Below, piece after piece: positions 44,103 to 58,900 of a stretch of DNA of 64,000 nucleotides. Location: the NCBI GenBank assembly GCA_030248195.1, contig JASAND010023840.1, forward strand, positions 87,014 through 151,013, given 5' to 3'. Within the stretch, counting starts at the first letter, position 1, and each line of letters starts with the position of its first letter. The notes beneath the pieces are model-generated. The model ran no database searches, was not told where the DNA came from, and worked only from the letters and a program-made list of their open reading frames with translations. The position numbers and the translations under genes are program-made. The stretch comes from Trissonchulus latispiculum. Taxonomy: Eukaryota; Nematoda; Enoplea; Enoplida; Ironidae.

Positions 44103-44760
44103 CGAAAGAACGGGGAAGTCAGAGTAGGCCTGGGCCCATAACCTGTTGAAACTAGCAATTCTAGCTACAAAGAGTTGCTAGTTTCAAGAAATAGCAATAT
44201 TGTAATATTTTTAATCAAAAAATATAGGCAGTATCTACGTCGAGAGGTCATTGGGGTCGTAAGCACTGATTTCTTTCCTACTAGATATCAAATTGACTGG
44301 TGCAGGAGTAGTGAGTAATGCTAACTAACTTGTGAAATTAACCCAGTAAACTTTGTATTATTTTAGGCTTCAAAAGATTGCACTGGTAAGCACTGGTTTT
44401 AAGCTGAAAGTTGAAAAGGCTGAGAGAACACCGGGGTCAGCGAGTGCCCTTGCTCAGCAACACTGGATTTTAAAGCACTAACAGCGCAGCGAACAGACGA
44501 GATGACTCAGAGTCACCTCTTAGATCTTTCGAACTAAGTAGCCTGGTTTTGGTCTGCCCAATCCGGGATTTGTCCGCATTAGGTCGTGATTTCGATTCCT
44601 CCAGGCTCCGTTTCAGTTTAAGGCCAATACATGTCTACTGAGCAACAGTAGAGTTCTACAGTCGTGTTCTACGGACGCCCACAGATCAGTACCTTCTCAA
44701 ATCAAACAGAAGATCTTACCTTAGTAAGGAAACCTCTTACTCCGTACAACTGTCACACTT
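44103..44760. other. Intergenic, no feature recognised
   Basis: It may include the 5' leader or LTR of the copia fragment, but no repeat partner is present in the window. Confidence 0.35.
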
Positions 44761-44958
44761 CTAGGGGAAATATTTAGGCACAAAGTGCTCAGTGACTGGA
44801 ATTGCCTCGTAAGCTACCTGAATAATTTCGTTTACGTTCCAAGGGCGTAGACAACCGCAAACGACAATTGGGTGAACCAACCTAATGGTCTCTTCGCTCA
44901 GATAATTAAATGCCTCTAGCTCGAAACTAACAGTCAACTCTGCACCACCATCTCGCAC
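44761..44958 (-). CDS. Hypothetical small coding segment
   Basis: A minus-strand open segment of about 65 codons (ELTVSFELEAFNYLSEET..., ending EHFVPKYFP) is preceded by an acceptor-like TGTGAATTAG. The composition is protein-like, but no start or partner exon was found. Could be a terminal exon or transposon remnant. Confidence 0.25.
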   Translation of the reverse strand: MRDGGAELTVSFELEAFNYLSEETIRLVHPIVVCGCLRPWNVNEIIQVAYEAIPVTEHFVPKYFP

Positions 44959-46849
44959 TCTAATTCACAGTTTGAGAAAACCGGCAAAAACTCTGCCAGC
45001 GTGATAGAAGCCTATCACTAAGTTGAAGTCCTTACTAACGTCCTAAATAAGAGTAAACTGATCTCTAACTAAGTCCTAAGGTCCTAGCAGAATGGACCAC
45101 AGAACCTATAAATTTTAGGATTTAATTTACAACTGTTATGTGCAGACAAAAAGAGATTAAGAGTTTACAGACCACAGGTAATACAACTAAATAGGTGCAG
45201 CTCAGCAATTATGACTGAGCAAAACAATAAAAATTACCAATACAATCAAAATAAGGCACAAAACACAATCTGATACAGAAGGCTCACAATCACTTAATCA
45301 AACCACAAACACACAGTCAAAACACAGCTAATGATTAAGTTCTAAGGCTCGTACCTAGTTATTTGAACCTAACCCTTAAAGAATTAGACATAGATAATTA
45401 CCTAAACCTAACCAGCAGTCTGACGCACAAATTAATCCCTGACTAAACTAAACTAAAACGAAACAGACAAGTTAAAAGTGTACATTACAAATTTCGATAA
45501 AGTTCAAAATGGAAATTTAGCTTCTGTCTTCTTTCTTGGGTTACCCACTCAATCCCACAACCGAAAGTTTGGTAGCCTTTCAACAGGCTCTCAGGGACCA
45601 TTAGGCGGTCAAAAGTTCGCTAAGGACAGCTGCAGAGTTCTTCAGGTCGAGGGAGCAAGCTTCAACCAAGGGAGATAGTAGAGCACGGCAACGAGCAAGA
45701 TGAGCAAGCTGGCAACTGGGTGTCGGACAAATCACCCTTAGACAACATGAGATACTGCTGGCAACGGTGTCGGACATATCACCCTGATCTGATGAATCCC
45801 AGGAAGTGCACTCTATTCAGCCCTGGCAGACTGTTTATCCCTAATATCTAGCATCAAGAAGCTACTGTCACAAGTTACTGGTCAAGCACCTTCCGAAAGT
45901 CCTGGTGTGGCCGGCGTCTGATAGCAGAGAGCGTCCAGGGAAATTGTCAGGGCTCCTCACACCGGCAATGAGCAGGATCAAGATCCAGAGGACGATCCAA
46001 AAGACAATAAAAGGGAGGACCAACGGATCCAAGTTGGGATCTAAGAGCAGCAAATGGACCTGGGCAAGCAACGATCACAGTATGCTACGGACGAACAGAT
46101 CCAGGAAGGCAAGGCAAGACGCTAAACACACTAGAAAAGAACAGCAAAAAGACAGCAACACACTAAATAATTCTGATTGGGTCAAGCTTGCTGGTAATCA
46201 TAACGTGATATTTGGCGGGCTTTAAAGTATTTACACAAGCGGGGAAAGAAAAATTAAATTAATCCCCTTTCCCCATTGTAGAATTAAGAGAAAGATGAAG
46301 ATCAAAACAACACTGAGGCAAACGCACCCAGGCGAGAAATTGACACTACGTCAATTTCTCGCTAAAATGGAAAAACTAGACTCAACACTAAAACCCGGAC
46401 CAGAGGGTCCCCTAGTTAAAATTAAAGACTGCTGATTAGGTAAGTACGTAGGTAACTAAATTAATACATTATTAGGTACGAACCTTTTAAAACAATTACC
46501 AATAACAATACAATACAATACAATAAGTTCTAGCTAAGGCATGGATTAAAATTAAAAAGTTTCTTGAAAAGTTAAAATAGTTTCCCTCTTTTTCTTTACC
46601 TTTGAGTCTCAGCCGAGCTGGACTCAAAGAGCGCAATATTTCTACCGTAACTGTCATCAACAAACGAAAACCTTGCTAGGGACCAATTTGTAACAGAAAT
46701 TTGGCAATAAAAGACACACTAAAGTCCCCCATTAGTTAGGTGGGAACTTACAAAAACTTAGAGAAAACTTTAAAAGGAGAAGATAAAGAATAATGACTAA
46801 AACATTTGCTTGTAACCAGTGAAAGGGCAAGCCGGGCTTCCCTTTTGCT
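44959..46849. other. Intergenic or transposon-derived, unassigned
   Basis: There is no recognisable gene. A short inverted repeat GCGAGAAATTGAC/GTCAATTTCTCGC lies at about 46,332-46,363, and a CAATA pentamer run near 46,507-46,523. Confidence 0.35.
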
Positions 46850-47480
46850 TAAAACATTAATTAAACTAGTTTATATTCCAATTAATTAACTTTCGTTAAA
46901 AAACTAGCCAGATCGTTTGATTAGACTTAAACTGAACAAAACTATTAATAACGTTAAGGGATGAGCCAAGCCCTCCCAGTTATGTTAGAAAATCAAACGT
47001 AAAACAAAATCGAACCACAGAAGCATTAATTATTTTTAGCTAGACTTGAAGAGAAGGACCTGCTGCACTTATTTATAAAAGTTTGGACTGGATTACTAAA
47101 TGTAATTAGTACGTAACTTTAATTAGTAATACTATGACCAACCAATTCTGGAGGTCAAGTCAAACTCCCATCTCTGTCTGGAAAATCGACTTGTAAAATG
47201 AAAACAAACCACAGAAGGGGTTAAATATTTTTAGATATTTGGAAAGAGCACAGCTTGCTGATTTCAATGATATAAAATTTATTCTAATTAATGATGTTAA
47301 TTAGCGAGTAATGAACCAAAAACTACCAATGCTAATGAAACTTGCACTTTCGCTTGAAATCTTCGTCTGTCGTTGGAAAATGGCTTACAGAATTAAAACG
47401 AACCACAGAACAGGTTGTAACTTTTAGCTAGATCGGAAAAGCAGGTCCTAATTTATTGAAATATAACAAATTTTGATTAA
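46850..47480. repeat. Degenerate tandem repeat, about 195-bp unit, three copies
   Basis: CCACAGAA followed by TTTTAGCTAGA-like sequence and a variant of GGAAAAGCAGGTCCTG recurs at about 47,014, 47,209 and 47,403, with similar sequence between copies. The units have diverged. Confidence 0.6.
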
Positions 47481-48821
47481 ACTTTAACGTTGCATATTCG
47501 AATATTGACCTCTTTCCATGGCCAGGTTGGGTTGTTTTGGCCATATCAGCCAAATCCCTCTAATTAACTTAATTTAGTGAGTGGTAAACACTCAGCTCTA
47601 ATCATTGACAGTCGTTCGACACCTGCCAATCCACCTGGGGAGCGGCAACCAACGGGCCTTCTACATACCTGAACGGGAGGTCAAATTTCACTGACCCTTG
47701 TGGAAGGAAATTTGGGTACCCCTTGTGAGAGCGATTTTTTAGGGGTACTTTTGAAAGCGATTTTAAGCTATTTTTGCCATTTTTTAGCAAAAACCAGCAA
47801 TTTTTAACTAAAACACGTTTTCCAGACGTTTTTCAGCTAAAATAGTAATTTTAAGTGAAAATGTCCGGCGACGCCGGAAAATTTTTGGAAATTTTAGTCG
47901 TAAAACCTATTTTTGGGCAATTTTCTTACCCCTTGTGGCCAATTTTCTTACCCCTTGTGGGAGCAATTTCGCGACCTCTTGTGGACGACTTCGCCGAGGG
48001 GGGGAATTACCCCCCCCCTTTCCCCCCCTTGTTACCTGTGGCCTTCTACCTAGCTGTCCCGTAACAGCATAATTAATGAAAATAAGTGCTAAATAAGTGC
48101 TAGGTCAAAGCAACCCAACTTCAGCCAAACTTCCTCCATAATAATTTTCCTTTAATGTCATGTTTTAGCTATGACACATACATATTTACGAAACAATAAA
48201 TAATACTGTCAAATCGTTCATTTCAACACGCTTTCCATTCCATCTCCATTTTCTAGCAGAATCCAGATTCGAAACTCCATAATAAGCAAAACTGTTCATC
48301 ACACAATTAACCCTTTTAGTTTATTTTGAAGCCGCTTATTACTCGGATAGATTGTTTAATGACGTCGTTTTCAGATCATGTCGTGTCCTAGATTGCGTTC
48401 ATTGGTTGGCACACCGGCCGGTTTGAATGGAAACATGAATATGATGTTTTACTAAGCAAATGTATAGGACAAAAAGCCTTTTTATTACAAAGGTAGTACA
48501 ACAATAGTAGTTAGACGTCATACAATTTAGATTTTCAAAAATATCTCGAGTAGGTATCAAGTTGGCGAAATTTTCTCAGAGAACTTGACTCGAGAACTCG
48601 AGAACTTTTTCAGTGTGACTTTCAATGCGACTTGCGCACCTCGTAAACCTTCAGCGTAGTTTAGCTACTAGACTCGAGAACTCGAGAACACTATGCAACT
48701 GGCCCCTGTTCGCATTTCTATGGTCAAGAATTTTATTTGCCATGCCAGACATTGAAATCAATTGTAATTTCAATCCGTGAAATCTCCAGCGAAAGATTGT
48801 CCATGGTTTACTATCCTGCAG
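47481..48821. other. Upstream region of the channel gene
   Basis: C- and G-rich homopolymer patches near 48,000-48,030, and repeated CTCGAGAACTCGAGAAC (48,592-48,606 and 48,674-48,688). No gene. It would contain the promoter of the gene starting at 48,822. Confidence 0.4.
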
Positions 48822-49883
48822 ATGAAACGCAAGCTGATAAACTTTACGAAGCCATTACATAAAATAAAATTTAAAAACCTTCGCTATAAAATTGGTATTC
48901 ATGAGAGAGCGAAAGCCTTGGTCCAAAACAGGAGAGAGTGCTCTGCATGGGTAAGAGCACTCACCGCGCCCATTGGCTCTCGCTCCTTCTCTTTCGTGGA
49001 TCCGTCTGCCAGCCCGCGTCGCGTTTACCTCATTTTCTTGACGTAAATACTTTTACAGTCAGTTAGTTACACTGCGATCTTTTAAAAAACTTCACAACTA
49101 AAAACCGTTCTTCAGCAATAGCTAATTACAAAACGTGGTCACTTTAGTAATTAATGTTATTAAAGTTGATTAATTTATTTGTTTTTAGAAAGTTCAAGCT
49201 ACATTGTATACAAAACAATCTCCTAATGATAGGTTCCAGCTGATACTGGGGTCTTTATGTTTGGGCTTGCTAACTATTTACGGTGGTTTTGAACTCAATG
49301 ATTACTACGGTTATCCGGTGAAAGTGATTAAAAAGGTAACGTGAAATGCCGTTTCTGTGCTTGATATGCATGATATGCTTGAATCGGCTAAATTCAACAT
49401 CTATTTTACGTTGTTTGTTCCGTTACAAAAACTCATTCTGAAGTGTATTCTATTAGTCCATCTAATAACAATGTTTCAAATTTATATAATTTCTATTTCG
49501 CAGAGCTGTGCATTTTGTTGCGAAGCCTATTTCTTTCATGAAATAGCGACAACCGATTGAGTAATTCCCGCTCTCCTCAACAAACTGAGAAATTATAATT
49601 TTACATTTTACCTTTTTATTTTCTGAATTCATGTTGCTTTCTGATAGAACAAACTACACATTCTTTGTCTGTCTCCAGGTAATATGCAAGATCCACCTTA
49701 ATTTGACAGTTTTAGGGTCATATCTATATTGTTCGAGTTATCTTGACTTAACTTTTGTTTTTCTTACGATTGATGTAGACTTCGGTAGAGCCTAACCTTG
49801 GGCAGTTTTGAGGATGCTTAGACGTCGAAAATCCCATACTAAACTGTGGTTTTTATTTGTTATAATTACTATATCTATTGTTA

Positions 49884-49959
<76 letters not shown>

Positions 49960-52900
49960 GTGATGCATTCATGGTTTACACTGTTTCAGATATCCTATCA
50001 CACTATGTTTCCTTCAGTAACAGTGTGCAGTTTGAATCCATATTGGAAAACGAAAGCAATTTGGTCCTCGCTCGGGCAAAGTTTGGTACTCTTTTTACTT
50101 GCAAGAAATAAGAATGTTTCAAAATGTTATGTGAATCAAATTTGTGCGAAAGCAAGATAGTCTCTGTCCTACCCTGTCGAAAATAAAGGCTTGCTGAACT
50201 CTCCCATTCATAATCCACTCCCATTCATAATTGCGGCTGAAAGCTGCAAGACACATCCTGAACAGCGGACAAAATGGTTTAATTCACTGGGGAGGGAAGG
50301 ATGAAGTGATGAACCACTAGCACTCAAAGACTACTTTTTCCTTTCATAGACTATATCGTTCATCGTACTCTTTCTGGCTATGTATTTTATTTTGGATTAT
50401 CAGACCTACACACGTGATGTTCCATCCAGGTACTGAAACTGAAACTGAAACTAGGTTTCAGGTTGTACAGGTTTTGGTTTCAGGCACTGAAACTGAAACT
50501 GAAACTAGATTAGACCTGAAACTCGGACTGAAACTAGTTTCAGTCTTTTAATTCAATTTGACGATAATTTGATCGTGTGAATCGGCCTTTAAAGAGGATT
50601 ATAAGACGGCCCTGCCGTATGGTGTGATGGTAGAAGGAGGGTGTGTGCGGGGTAACTAAACGTTGTTTGCAATTGGGTTGAGCGTGTCCTGTTGATACCT
50701 TATCCTCCGAGGAGCACCGTTAAGTCTTGCCAGAAAATTTCCCCTAAATTGGACTATAGTTTGACAAAGTTTTAAATGCATAAGCTTTATTATTTTGCTA
50801 ATTTTTTTCTTTAATCATTTTTATTACCTTTCTGCCTTCTGTCACAAATTTTGCTGGACAGCAACAGTCATACGTACAAACCTAGACTAAAACTATATCG
50901 AATAGAAGCTGTCTAATACGTAGTTCATAAGCTATTCATTATTGTGTTTTAGCATTACATGATAGAAATGTCCCTAAATCTTGAGGATCTTAACTTTTAT
51001 TATACAAGTAAGGTTCATATCTCCTCCAGCTTGTAAGTCAATGACAAGATTTACTGCTATTGTTTATTTTGCACACATGTGAGCAGGACGCTATTAATTC
51101 AAATACTTATGTAGAATGGTAAAACAGTAAGCTTAACACCCTTACACTTTGTCGCCTAATAACAAATCATCTGCGCAGCAAATCTACAATTAAGTAATCC
51201 ATATGTACGAAAGAATAAAAGGAACTCTTCACAATTTCCGGAAGTACCTACCTGATTTTGAAACGACTGAATTAAGGATTAATAACTATTCCAACTATGG
51301 CATTATTTAAACAGATTCTCAATTTAGCATTCACTTTTTCCAGATGACGAAACTTCCCAGGGATACGAAATTATTGGCTGCTATCACATGTCCGGAATAG
51401 CCGGTGCAAAGCTATTTGAAAAAGTGATTTCGTCGCCCAAACGCTGTTCGGAAATATGCTATGATTGGGATTATCCGTTTGCAGGTAAATTATCTGGTTA
51501 ATTTAATTTATCAGTGTCCAGTTAGCATCAAGCTGCATTATATATCATATACTTACAAACTCACTCTTACTTACTATGTCTTTGTTTATGATTTATGTTA
51601 ATTTCAGAACTGATTAGTCACAAACTATTTGCTTAAACTATTTACTCCAGGGTCTGAAGTCGATGGCTGTCTATGCTTTATTTCACTCAATTTTAATGTG
51701 ACCGATTTTCATGAATGTGATGGCATTTCCAAAGGGATAACAATTACTAAAACTGGTGCTACAGGATACGGAAATTCATCAAGTAATATTCGTAATGATT
51801 GCTAACAATTACAATTTCAAATGTTTAATACAGAAGAAGATTCCCAAGTGTTGATACAACTTATTATCGAATGAGCTAGTGTATTGGAAGCTGCCAGTGA
51901 TTTATTTTAAGCCTTGACAGGTAAACAAGTGGCATAAACCCATATTGTTTTGCAGAACACTTGATCCCTAGCTTTGCATTTGCTAAACAGAAGTATTCGC
52001 CAGACTGCCCAGTTGGATGGATTCGTGGAGACCGTGCCTGTTATAGGATTCCTGAAAATCATTTGCAGGAGGGCCGAAAAATGACTGAACTATGCTTCAA
52101 AGAACACGCGAAATCCAGGCCAATTGTATTCGTGGACTTGCAACAGGAAATTGATTTCACGCAAAACTTTCTGTTAGTTTTGATATTATAGTGTTTAATA
52201 CTAATTTTTGACTTATTTCATCTACTGCCTGCTGGTTACTGACATTTAACTACCTACGGACACTACTACTGCGCTACTGCCTGCAGACACTAACGGCCGG
52301 CTCACAGACTGTCGCTTGTCGCATGTCGCGTGTCGCAAGTCGTATGCCGCATGTCGCGTAGGATCTGTAGTATGTCGCATGTCGCTTGACTGATGTTGTT
52401 ATCACAGACTCACAGGCTGATGTCCTGTCGCAGGTTATTTCAGTGCAACCCTAGCTAAAGCCAATATTTCATATACTAGAGGCACGCAACACGCCACAAA
52501 AGTTAAAACATTTTCAACCCCTTACGACACGCGACAATTACACTTTTGTCGTACTACACTTTTGTCGCAACAAGCTATGAACCTGCGAACACTGTTGCGG
52601 CAAGCGACATACGACTCTACGACACGAGACACGCGACATACGACTGAGCCTATGAAACGGCCTTAACTACAGGTATCACAACAGGTAAATTCTTGTGCTG
52701 ATAGTCATAGATACATTTGACTACTAGCTGATAACATCAGATGATAAAGGTATAGTATCAAAGTACAGATATTTTAAATATATTTTTGCATAGTCACTTT
52801 GAACTTCTCAACATTTTCCTCCTTTTGAAAGTTTCAGTCCCGATAAGCTCTTCTAAAGAATTCTCCACTTGTGGCATTGTATCTATTCGGAAAACTTCTT

Positions 52901-55900
52901 GTCCGGAGGGGGCGGTGTCGATGCTGATCATCGTTTTCAGTCAAATTCTGTAACAGCTCATTTGGCCGCTGCTGAACTTGGTCTCCGTCACCACCCACGA
53001 AAAAATAGTCAATAGAGTCTGTACTTTCACCAGTGTCACGATGATAACTTGAGGACTTGAAGCTCTGTGGATTTGAAGCGGATACTAGCTTTCTTGTATC
53101 CCAAATCCTTTTATTTTCAAGCTGCACTGCATGTTGATCTTTGTTTGCTATAATTTTCATGGGTTTGGAGTATTTGCTAAGACCTTTCTTATGACTTGGC
53201 AATAAATAACGAACATAATCGCCAACTTGAAACTTTTTGGCGCGGTGGTTTTCAAGGTTATCTTTCTGGCCAAATTCTTTCTGATACTTTAATGCGTGCT
53301 TTCTGACATCTTGATCTTTATCAATCACTGAACCTTTGTAGCAAGGATTGTTGAGTTTAGTTCGAATAGGACGTCCCAAGAACAACTCAGCTGGACTCTT
53401 TGAAGTAACCCGGTGAGGAGTTGTCCGGTAGGTTGACAGAATTGTCGTAAGTTTCTGTTTTCAAGGAAGATGAGAATTGGACAGAGCCAGGAGCTTCTTC
53501 TTCAACTCCCGATTGAACCGCTTCATAGCCCCGTTGCACTGCGGATTGTATACAGCAGTTAACGTTTGTTGAATGTTGTTGCTTTGTAGGTAGTCTTTCA
53601 TTTGTAGACTAGTGAACTGCGGCCCATTGTCCGAAAGAAGTTGTTCAGGCAAGCCGTATCTCGCGAACAGGGTGTCTAAGAATGAAATCACACCTTCTGT
53701 CGTAATTCTTTGTGCGGTTGCAACTTCTGTCCATCTGGAGTAGTGATCGACTACAACCATAAGATACTGCATGTGGTAGGGAGCTGTATGGAATGGACCT
53801 GATATGTCAATAGCAATCCGTTGCCAAGGGTATGTCGGTAACGGAATTGGTTGCACCGATGGATGCTCTATAACAGCTACTTTATCGCTCAGTTGACAAT
53901 CAATGCAATTTCTGACTAACTGTTCAGTATCTTTATCTAGGCCAATCCACCAGTATCATTCTCGCAGTATTTGCTTAGTCTTGGTTATTCCCACATGTCC
54001 TTCGTGAGCAAGATCCAAGATTTTCTTCTGAAGGTTTGTTGGGATTACAATTCTGTTTGGCGCTGTGAAAAGACAACCATTTTCTTGAAACAATTCGTGT
54101 CGTACCAGGTAGTAATGCTTGAATGTCGGTTGTAGAAGTTTGTGTGGTGGCCAACCTTCAGTGATATACTTAAGAATTTGCGGCAAACAGGAATCTTCAT
54201 GTGTTTCTCTCTTTATCTCTTCAAGTGAGACAGCGGAAAGATTGCAGACGTAAGAGATTGGTATTTCTTCTTCTTCGAGGCTCAACTTGTCTTCGGTAGG
54301 TAGGCGCGATAGGCAATCAGCGGTTGTATTCTGATGGCCAGATTTGTATTCAATGGTGTATGTGTAGTTCAGCAATCGAGCGTGCCATCTGGAAATTCGC
54401 ATTGGTCGATGGCCTGAGCCACCAGTATCAAGAAGTGTTGTTAATGCCTGATGGTCACTTCGCAAAGTGAAGTGACGCCCCCACAGATAAGTGTGCCAGC
54501 GTTCACAGGCCCACACGCAGGCCAGGACTTCACGTTCAGATGTTGAATATTTTCTTTCATGTTCTCCCAATGTACAAGACCCAAAAGCTACTGTCTTTTC
54601 TTGGTTTCCATGTTTTTGTAAAAGGACGGCTCCCAAACCGTACGCTGACGCATCTGTTGCCACAATGGTAGGCAAGGTTGGATCAAAAATGGCTAGGGTT
54701 GGTGATTCTGCAATGAGGTCTTTAATTTTTCTGAATGCTTCTACTTGAGACGATTCCCAAACGAAGGTAGCCTTGTCGCGCGTAAGCTTTCTTAAAGGCT
54801 CGCTCACGGTAGAAAAGTTTGATACAAACTTAAGGCACTATTTGCACATACCAAGGAAGATTCTGAGGGTCGAAAGATCGTGTGGATCTGGGCCTTTCTG
54901 GATAGCTCCTAAATTTTTCGTGTTTGGTTTCAAGCCTTCGGAGGTAAGGAGATGACATAAGCAATCAACTTGTGACTGGGCAAGTGACAGCTTGCTCAAC
55001 TCGATACGGACATCATGAGAGTCAAGGCTTTTCAACACTTGATGCAGTTTATTGTAATGGTCACTTACGGTTTTTCCAGAAATAATTATGTCATCCTGAT
55101 ACACTGCCACACCAGGAATCCCCAACAGGATTGACTGCATCATGCGTTGAAACGCATAAGCAGAGTTCTTCATGCCCATCGGTAGTCTCTTGTACTGGAA
55201 GGTTCCATTTTTAGTGCTAAAAGCTGTCAAAGAGGTCTGCTTTCTTCTGCCAACTCCATCTGAAAATAGGCTTTCTTCAGATCTATTTTGGAGAAAAACT
55301 TCCCACCACGGAGGTTAACAAATATTTCTTCAATTTTAGGTAAGATGAATTTGTCTGGTTCAATGACTTCGTTAAGTTTACGGAGATTACAGCAAATTCT
55401 TATCTTACCATTAGGCTTAACCACTGCTACCATTGGGTGAAGCCAGCTGGACGTCTCTTCTTTCTCGATGATTCCGTCCTTTTCCAATTGCACCAATTCT
55501 TCAGAAACTTTATCTTTCAATGCAAATGGAACACTTTTATGTTTCTGAATCACAGGTACCACATTGGCTTTAAGACGAAACTTGTGCTGGTATCCTTTAA
55601 TTTTCCCCATACTGTCGGAAAAAAGCTTCGGGTAGGTTTTCTGCAAATCCAAAACAGAAACCTGACTTACTGCAAAGATACTTCCGTCAATCTTCAGTTG
55701 TAACTTGCGAATCAAATCAAGACCCAACAATGCGGTTTCGCCATCTACGATGTAGAAGTTGATTTTCTGGGATTCAGGAATTTCAACGCTTGCTATACCA
55801 TATGTCTTGATTGGTTTCTGATCATAAGCTAAAAGTTTTGTCGCTGTCGGTTTGACATCATCCATGTCGAAATGATCCTGATATGTAGTAATAGGAAGGA

Positions 55901-58900
55901 GTGATACTGAGGAGCCGGTGTCCACAAGAAAAGTTTGAGTTACTTTACCTTTGGCTGTCTTTAGTACCAAATCGTGGGTAATTCTATTCTGTGTACCAGC
56001 ATTCTTTACGGTTAGGACTTGAATTTCTTGATCGGCTACGGTGTCGGAATCTGAACTATGGTGCTCTAATTGTCGGATCGTTGTTTTACGCGGACGATTT
56101 CTTTTGGCTTTGCAGACTCGTTCGTAATGTTCTTTCTTCTGGCAGTAATGGCATATGCTGTTCAAAGCCGGACGTTCGTACTGTTTGTCTTTATGATCTC
56201 TTCCGCATCTCATGCAGAGTGTAGATTTTGGACGGTGACGAGAATATCCTGTATTTCCTGGAGGACAATGAGGATTCTTTCTGACGGCGTTAACTGTAGG
56301 TTGTGAATCCGTGTTGTTCATTGACTTTGCTTCCAGCAGTGCCTTTTCAATTTGTAGCGAAATTTGCACGGTTCCTTCCATTGTAAGATTAGGTTCCATC
56401 AATAAACGTTCCTTTATCTTTGGACTGACAATATCCTCTACGATTTGATCCCGGATCATTGTGTCCTGGGTAGGACCAAAGTCACAAGGGACCACCAAAA
56501 AACGTAAGTCATTGTAGAAGGAATTGAAAGTTTCGCCCGGCTTTTGTCTCCGTTGTCGGAAAACATGTCTTGCTGCAACTGGATTTTGTTGCGGGGCAAA
56601 ATAGGCTTCCAAACGTTGTTGAACGTCGTCGAAGGTAGGGGGATCTGGACCGACATGGTTCGGTAAGGAGTGGTAAACTCGTTGTCCCTCCGTTCCAAGA
56701 CAATGGACCAGGTCAAGAGAGCGATTTTGCGACGATCCGGCATATCCTCTGCCCCCAACGCAATGAGAAAAGTGTCAAATGCCATTTTCCATTGTCGCCA
56801 AGACAACGGTGGTGTACCCGGCACTTCCAGGAATGGGTTCGGCTGTTTCAAACTGTCCCTCGTCGCCAACAAATGTTGTAACTACAGGTATCACAACAGG
56901 TAAATTTTTGTGATGATAGTCATAGATACATTTGACTACTAGCTGATAACATCAGATGATAAAGGTTGGGTATCAAAGTACAGATATTTTAAATATATTT
57001 TTGCATAGTCACCTTGAACTTCTCAACACTGACGCTGATCTGCCAACTACTACGCTACTGTATACCCACACTAAGCAAAAAATATGTTCATGATTTAGCT
57101 TGCTGTAAAAATTATGGTATAGAAACAATTCTGGCTTTATGTACATATTTGTCATAGTTTAGTCCACAGTACTGGTCGTCTGATAAGCATGCTTATTTTG
57201 GTCACCAGGCAAATATATTTATTGGAGTTCAGCAATCGCGTCAAGGTTATTGGCATGTAGCTGGAAGGCCTAATTGTATTCCAAGGTTTGTTTGATGACT
57301 TTAATGGAAAGTGTTGCTATCTGCTAAAACTATATGTAAACTTGTAATCGTTTTGAAATCCGTAGTTATTGTTCACATAACTGTATCCACAATCTGTAAC
57401 AATGCCTGTTAAACTAATGTGACAAAAAGAAAATAGAATGACGCAAGTTGAAGTGATCTGAGTTATAAACCGAAATAGATTGTCGACAGTCAAGTTGTAA
57501 AAAACTGTAACAAACAAATTTTAAAATGTAGTTCTCGTTTCGAAGTCAAAGTCGCAAACAAGATGGTCAATCCTTTGGTCAATCCTTTTTGCCTGAAAAT
57601 CGTATCACTGAAATGTCGAATTTATAATAAAAACGATCATAAAAAACCTAAGCTCTAATTTGATTCTAAACATGTTACAGAAACAAATGAATTCAGCCAG
57701 ACAATATGAAAATAAAATTAAATGAACATTAGCTCATGAATTGTAGATATCTCAGTTGGTACGGAGATCCCAGCAAATGGACCAAATCTCAATCCAAGGT
57801 ATACGATTGTCTTACGACAAACTTAGAATTGTCGTCAACAGCTGCTAAAGCAGAACAGTGTCGCTTGTCTTACACTGTTATATGTCAGATACAAGACCGC
57901 TGGGAAGACATATGCCTACATCCCGGCGAGAGTAAGTGCGTATTAACACAATTAATGGTAGTGGTCAATGTTTTGTGGTAGAAGTAAAGTTGCGTTAGGG
58001 TGTCCGTGAACTATTTCATTTTCATTTTGGTGTGTTTGGGAGCTCAAACAGTGCGTTAGGGCGCCTGGTGCGTTAAGGCCAGGTGTGTTCGTTAGATCGC
58101 CAAGTAGGTGCATTAGGGCGCTTGTATATTGCGTTAGGGCGCCTGCATATGTACAATAGAGTGCGTTAGGGCGCTGCCGCTAGAGCCAATCCACTGTTAA
58201 ATTTGATTTATACATAGACTCTTCATAGTTGCATGGCACAGAATTCCGTTGACCATCTTGGCATGTTCCGCCAGCTGTCTGCTAGCTCTAGGTAATTCGT
58301 GAAGAGGTTTGTCATTCTCCAAGCAGTCGATGATCGTTTTGATAAATTGGTCTTCGCGCTGAGCTTTCTTAAGGTTGGTATCGTCCATAGCAGAGATGGA
58401 CATTACCATTCGACTAAGAGCATCAGCATTGGCATTTGATTTTCCAGGTCTGTGTTCTATTTCGATGTCGAATCTTTGTAAGCTTAAAGCCCATCTTGCT
58501 AAGCGGGGCGACGGATTCTTAACAGACAGTAGCCACTTGAGTGGTTGACAGTCAGACATCACTTTAAATTTTCGCCCATAAAGGTAACATCGAAAATGAT
58601 CAATACCCCATATCAGTGCGAGAGCTTCTTGCTCGACCGAATGATAATTTCTTTCATACTTCGACAAACTTCTACTTGCGTAAGCAATCACTCTTTCGCC
58701 TTCTGGGAATATCTGGCTAAGTACGCAACCTAGTCCCGTTCCACTAGCATCGCACTGCAGAATGAACTGTCTGGAAAAATCCGGGAATGCAAGGATAGGG
58801 GCTGTAGTCAGCTTGAGACGTAGGGTCTCAAATGCCTTTTTCTGAGTCTCCGTCCATGCAAACTTTTCAGATTTTCTCATGAGCTGATTAAGTGGAGCAG

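Larger units (their letters stand above)
52664..57028 (-). mobile_element. Degenerate Ty3/gypsy LTR retrotransposon in a channel-gene intron
   Basis: The 150-bp LTRs at 52,664-52,813 and 56,879-57,028 differ at about six positions by eye. In the element's orientation they start TGTTGAGAAGTTC. The primer-binding-site motif TGGCGACGAGGG lies at 56,868-56,857 and a purine tract (AAAAGGAGGAAAA) abuts the 3' LTR. The internal region carries gag-pro-pol with stops. No target duplication is evident at the two edges. Confidence 0.9.

Noticed and set aside
49846..49965. Poly-Tyr or poly-Leu protein start
   Set aside because: Translation of an ATT microsatellite in an intron; only the exon from 49,990 onward is supported.
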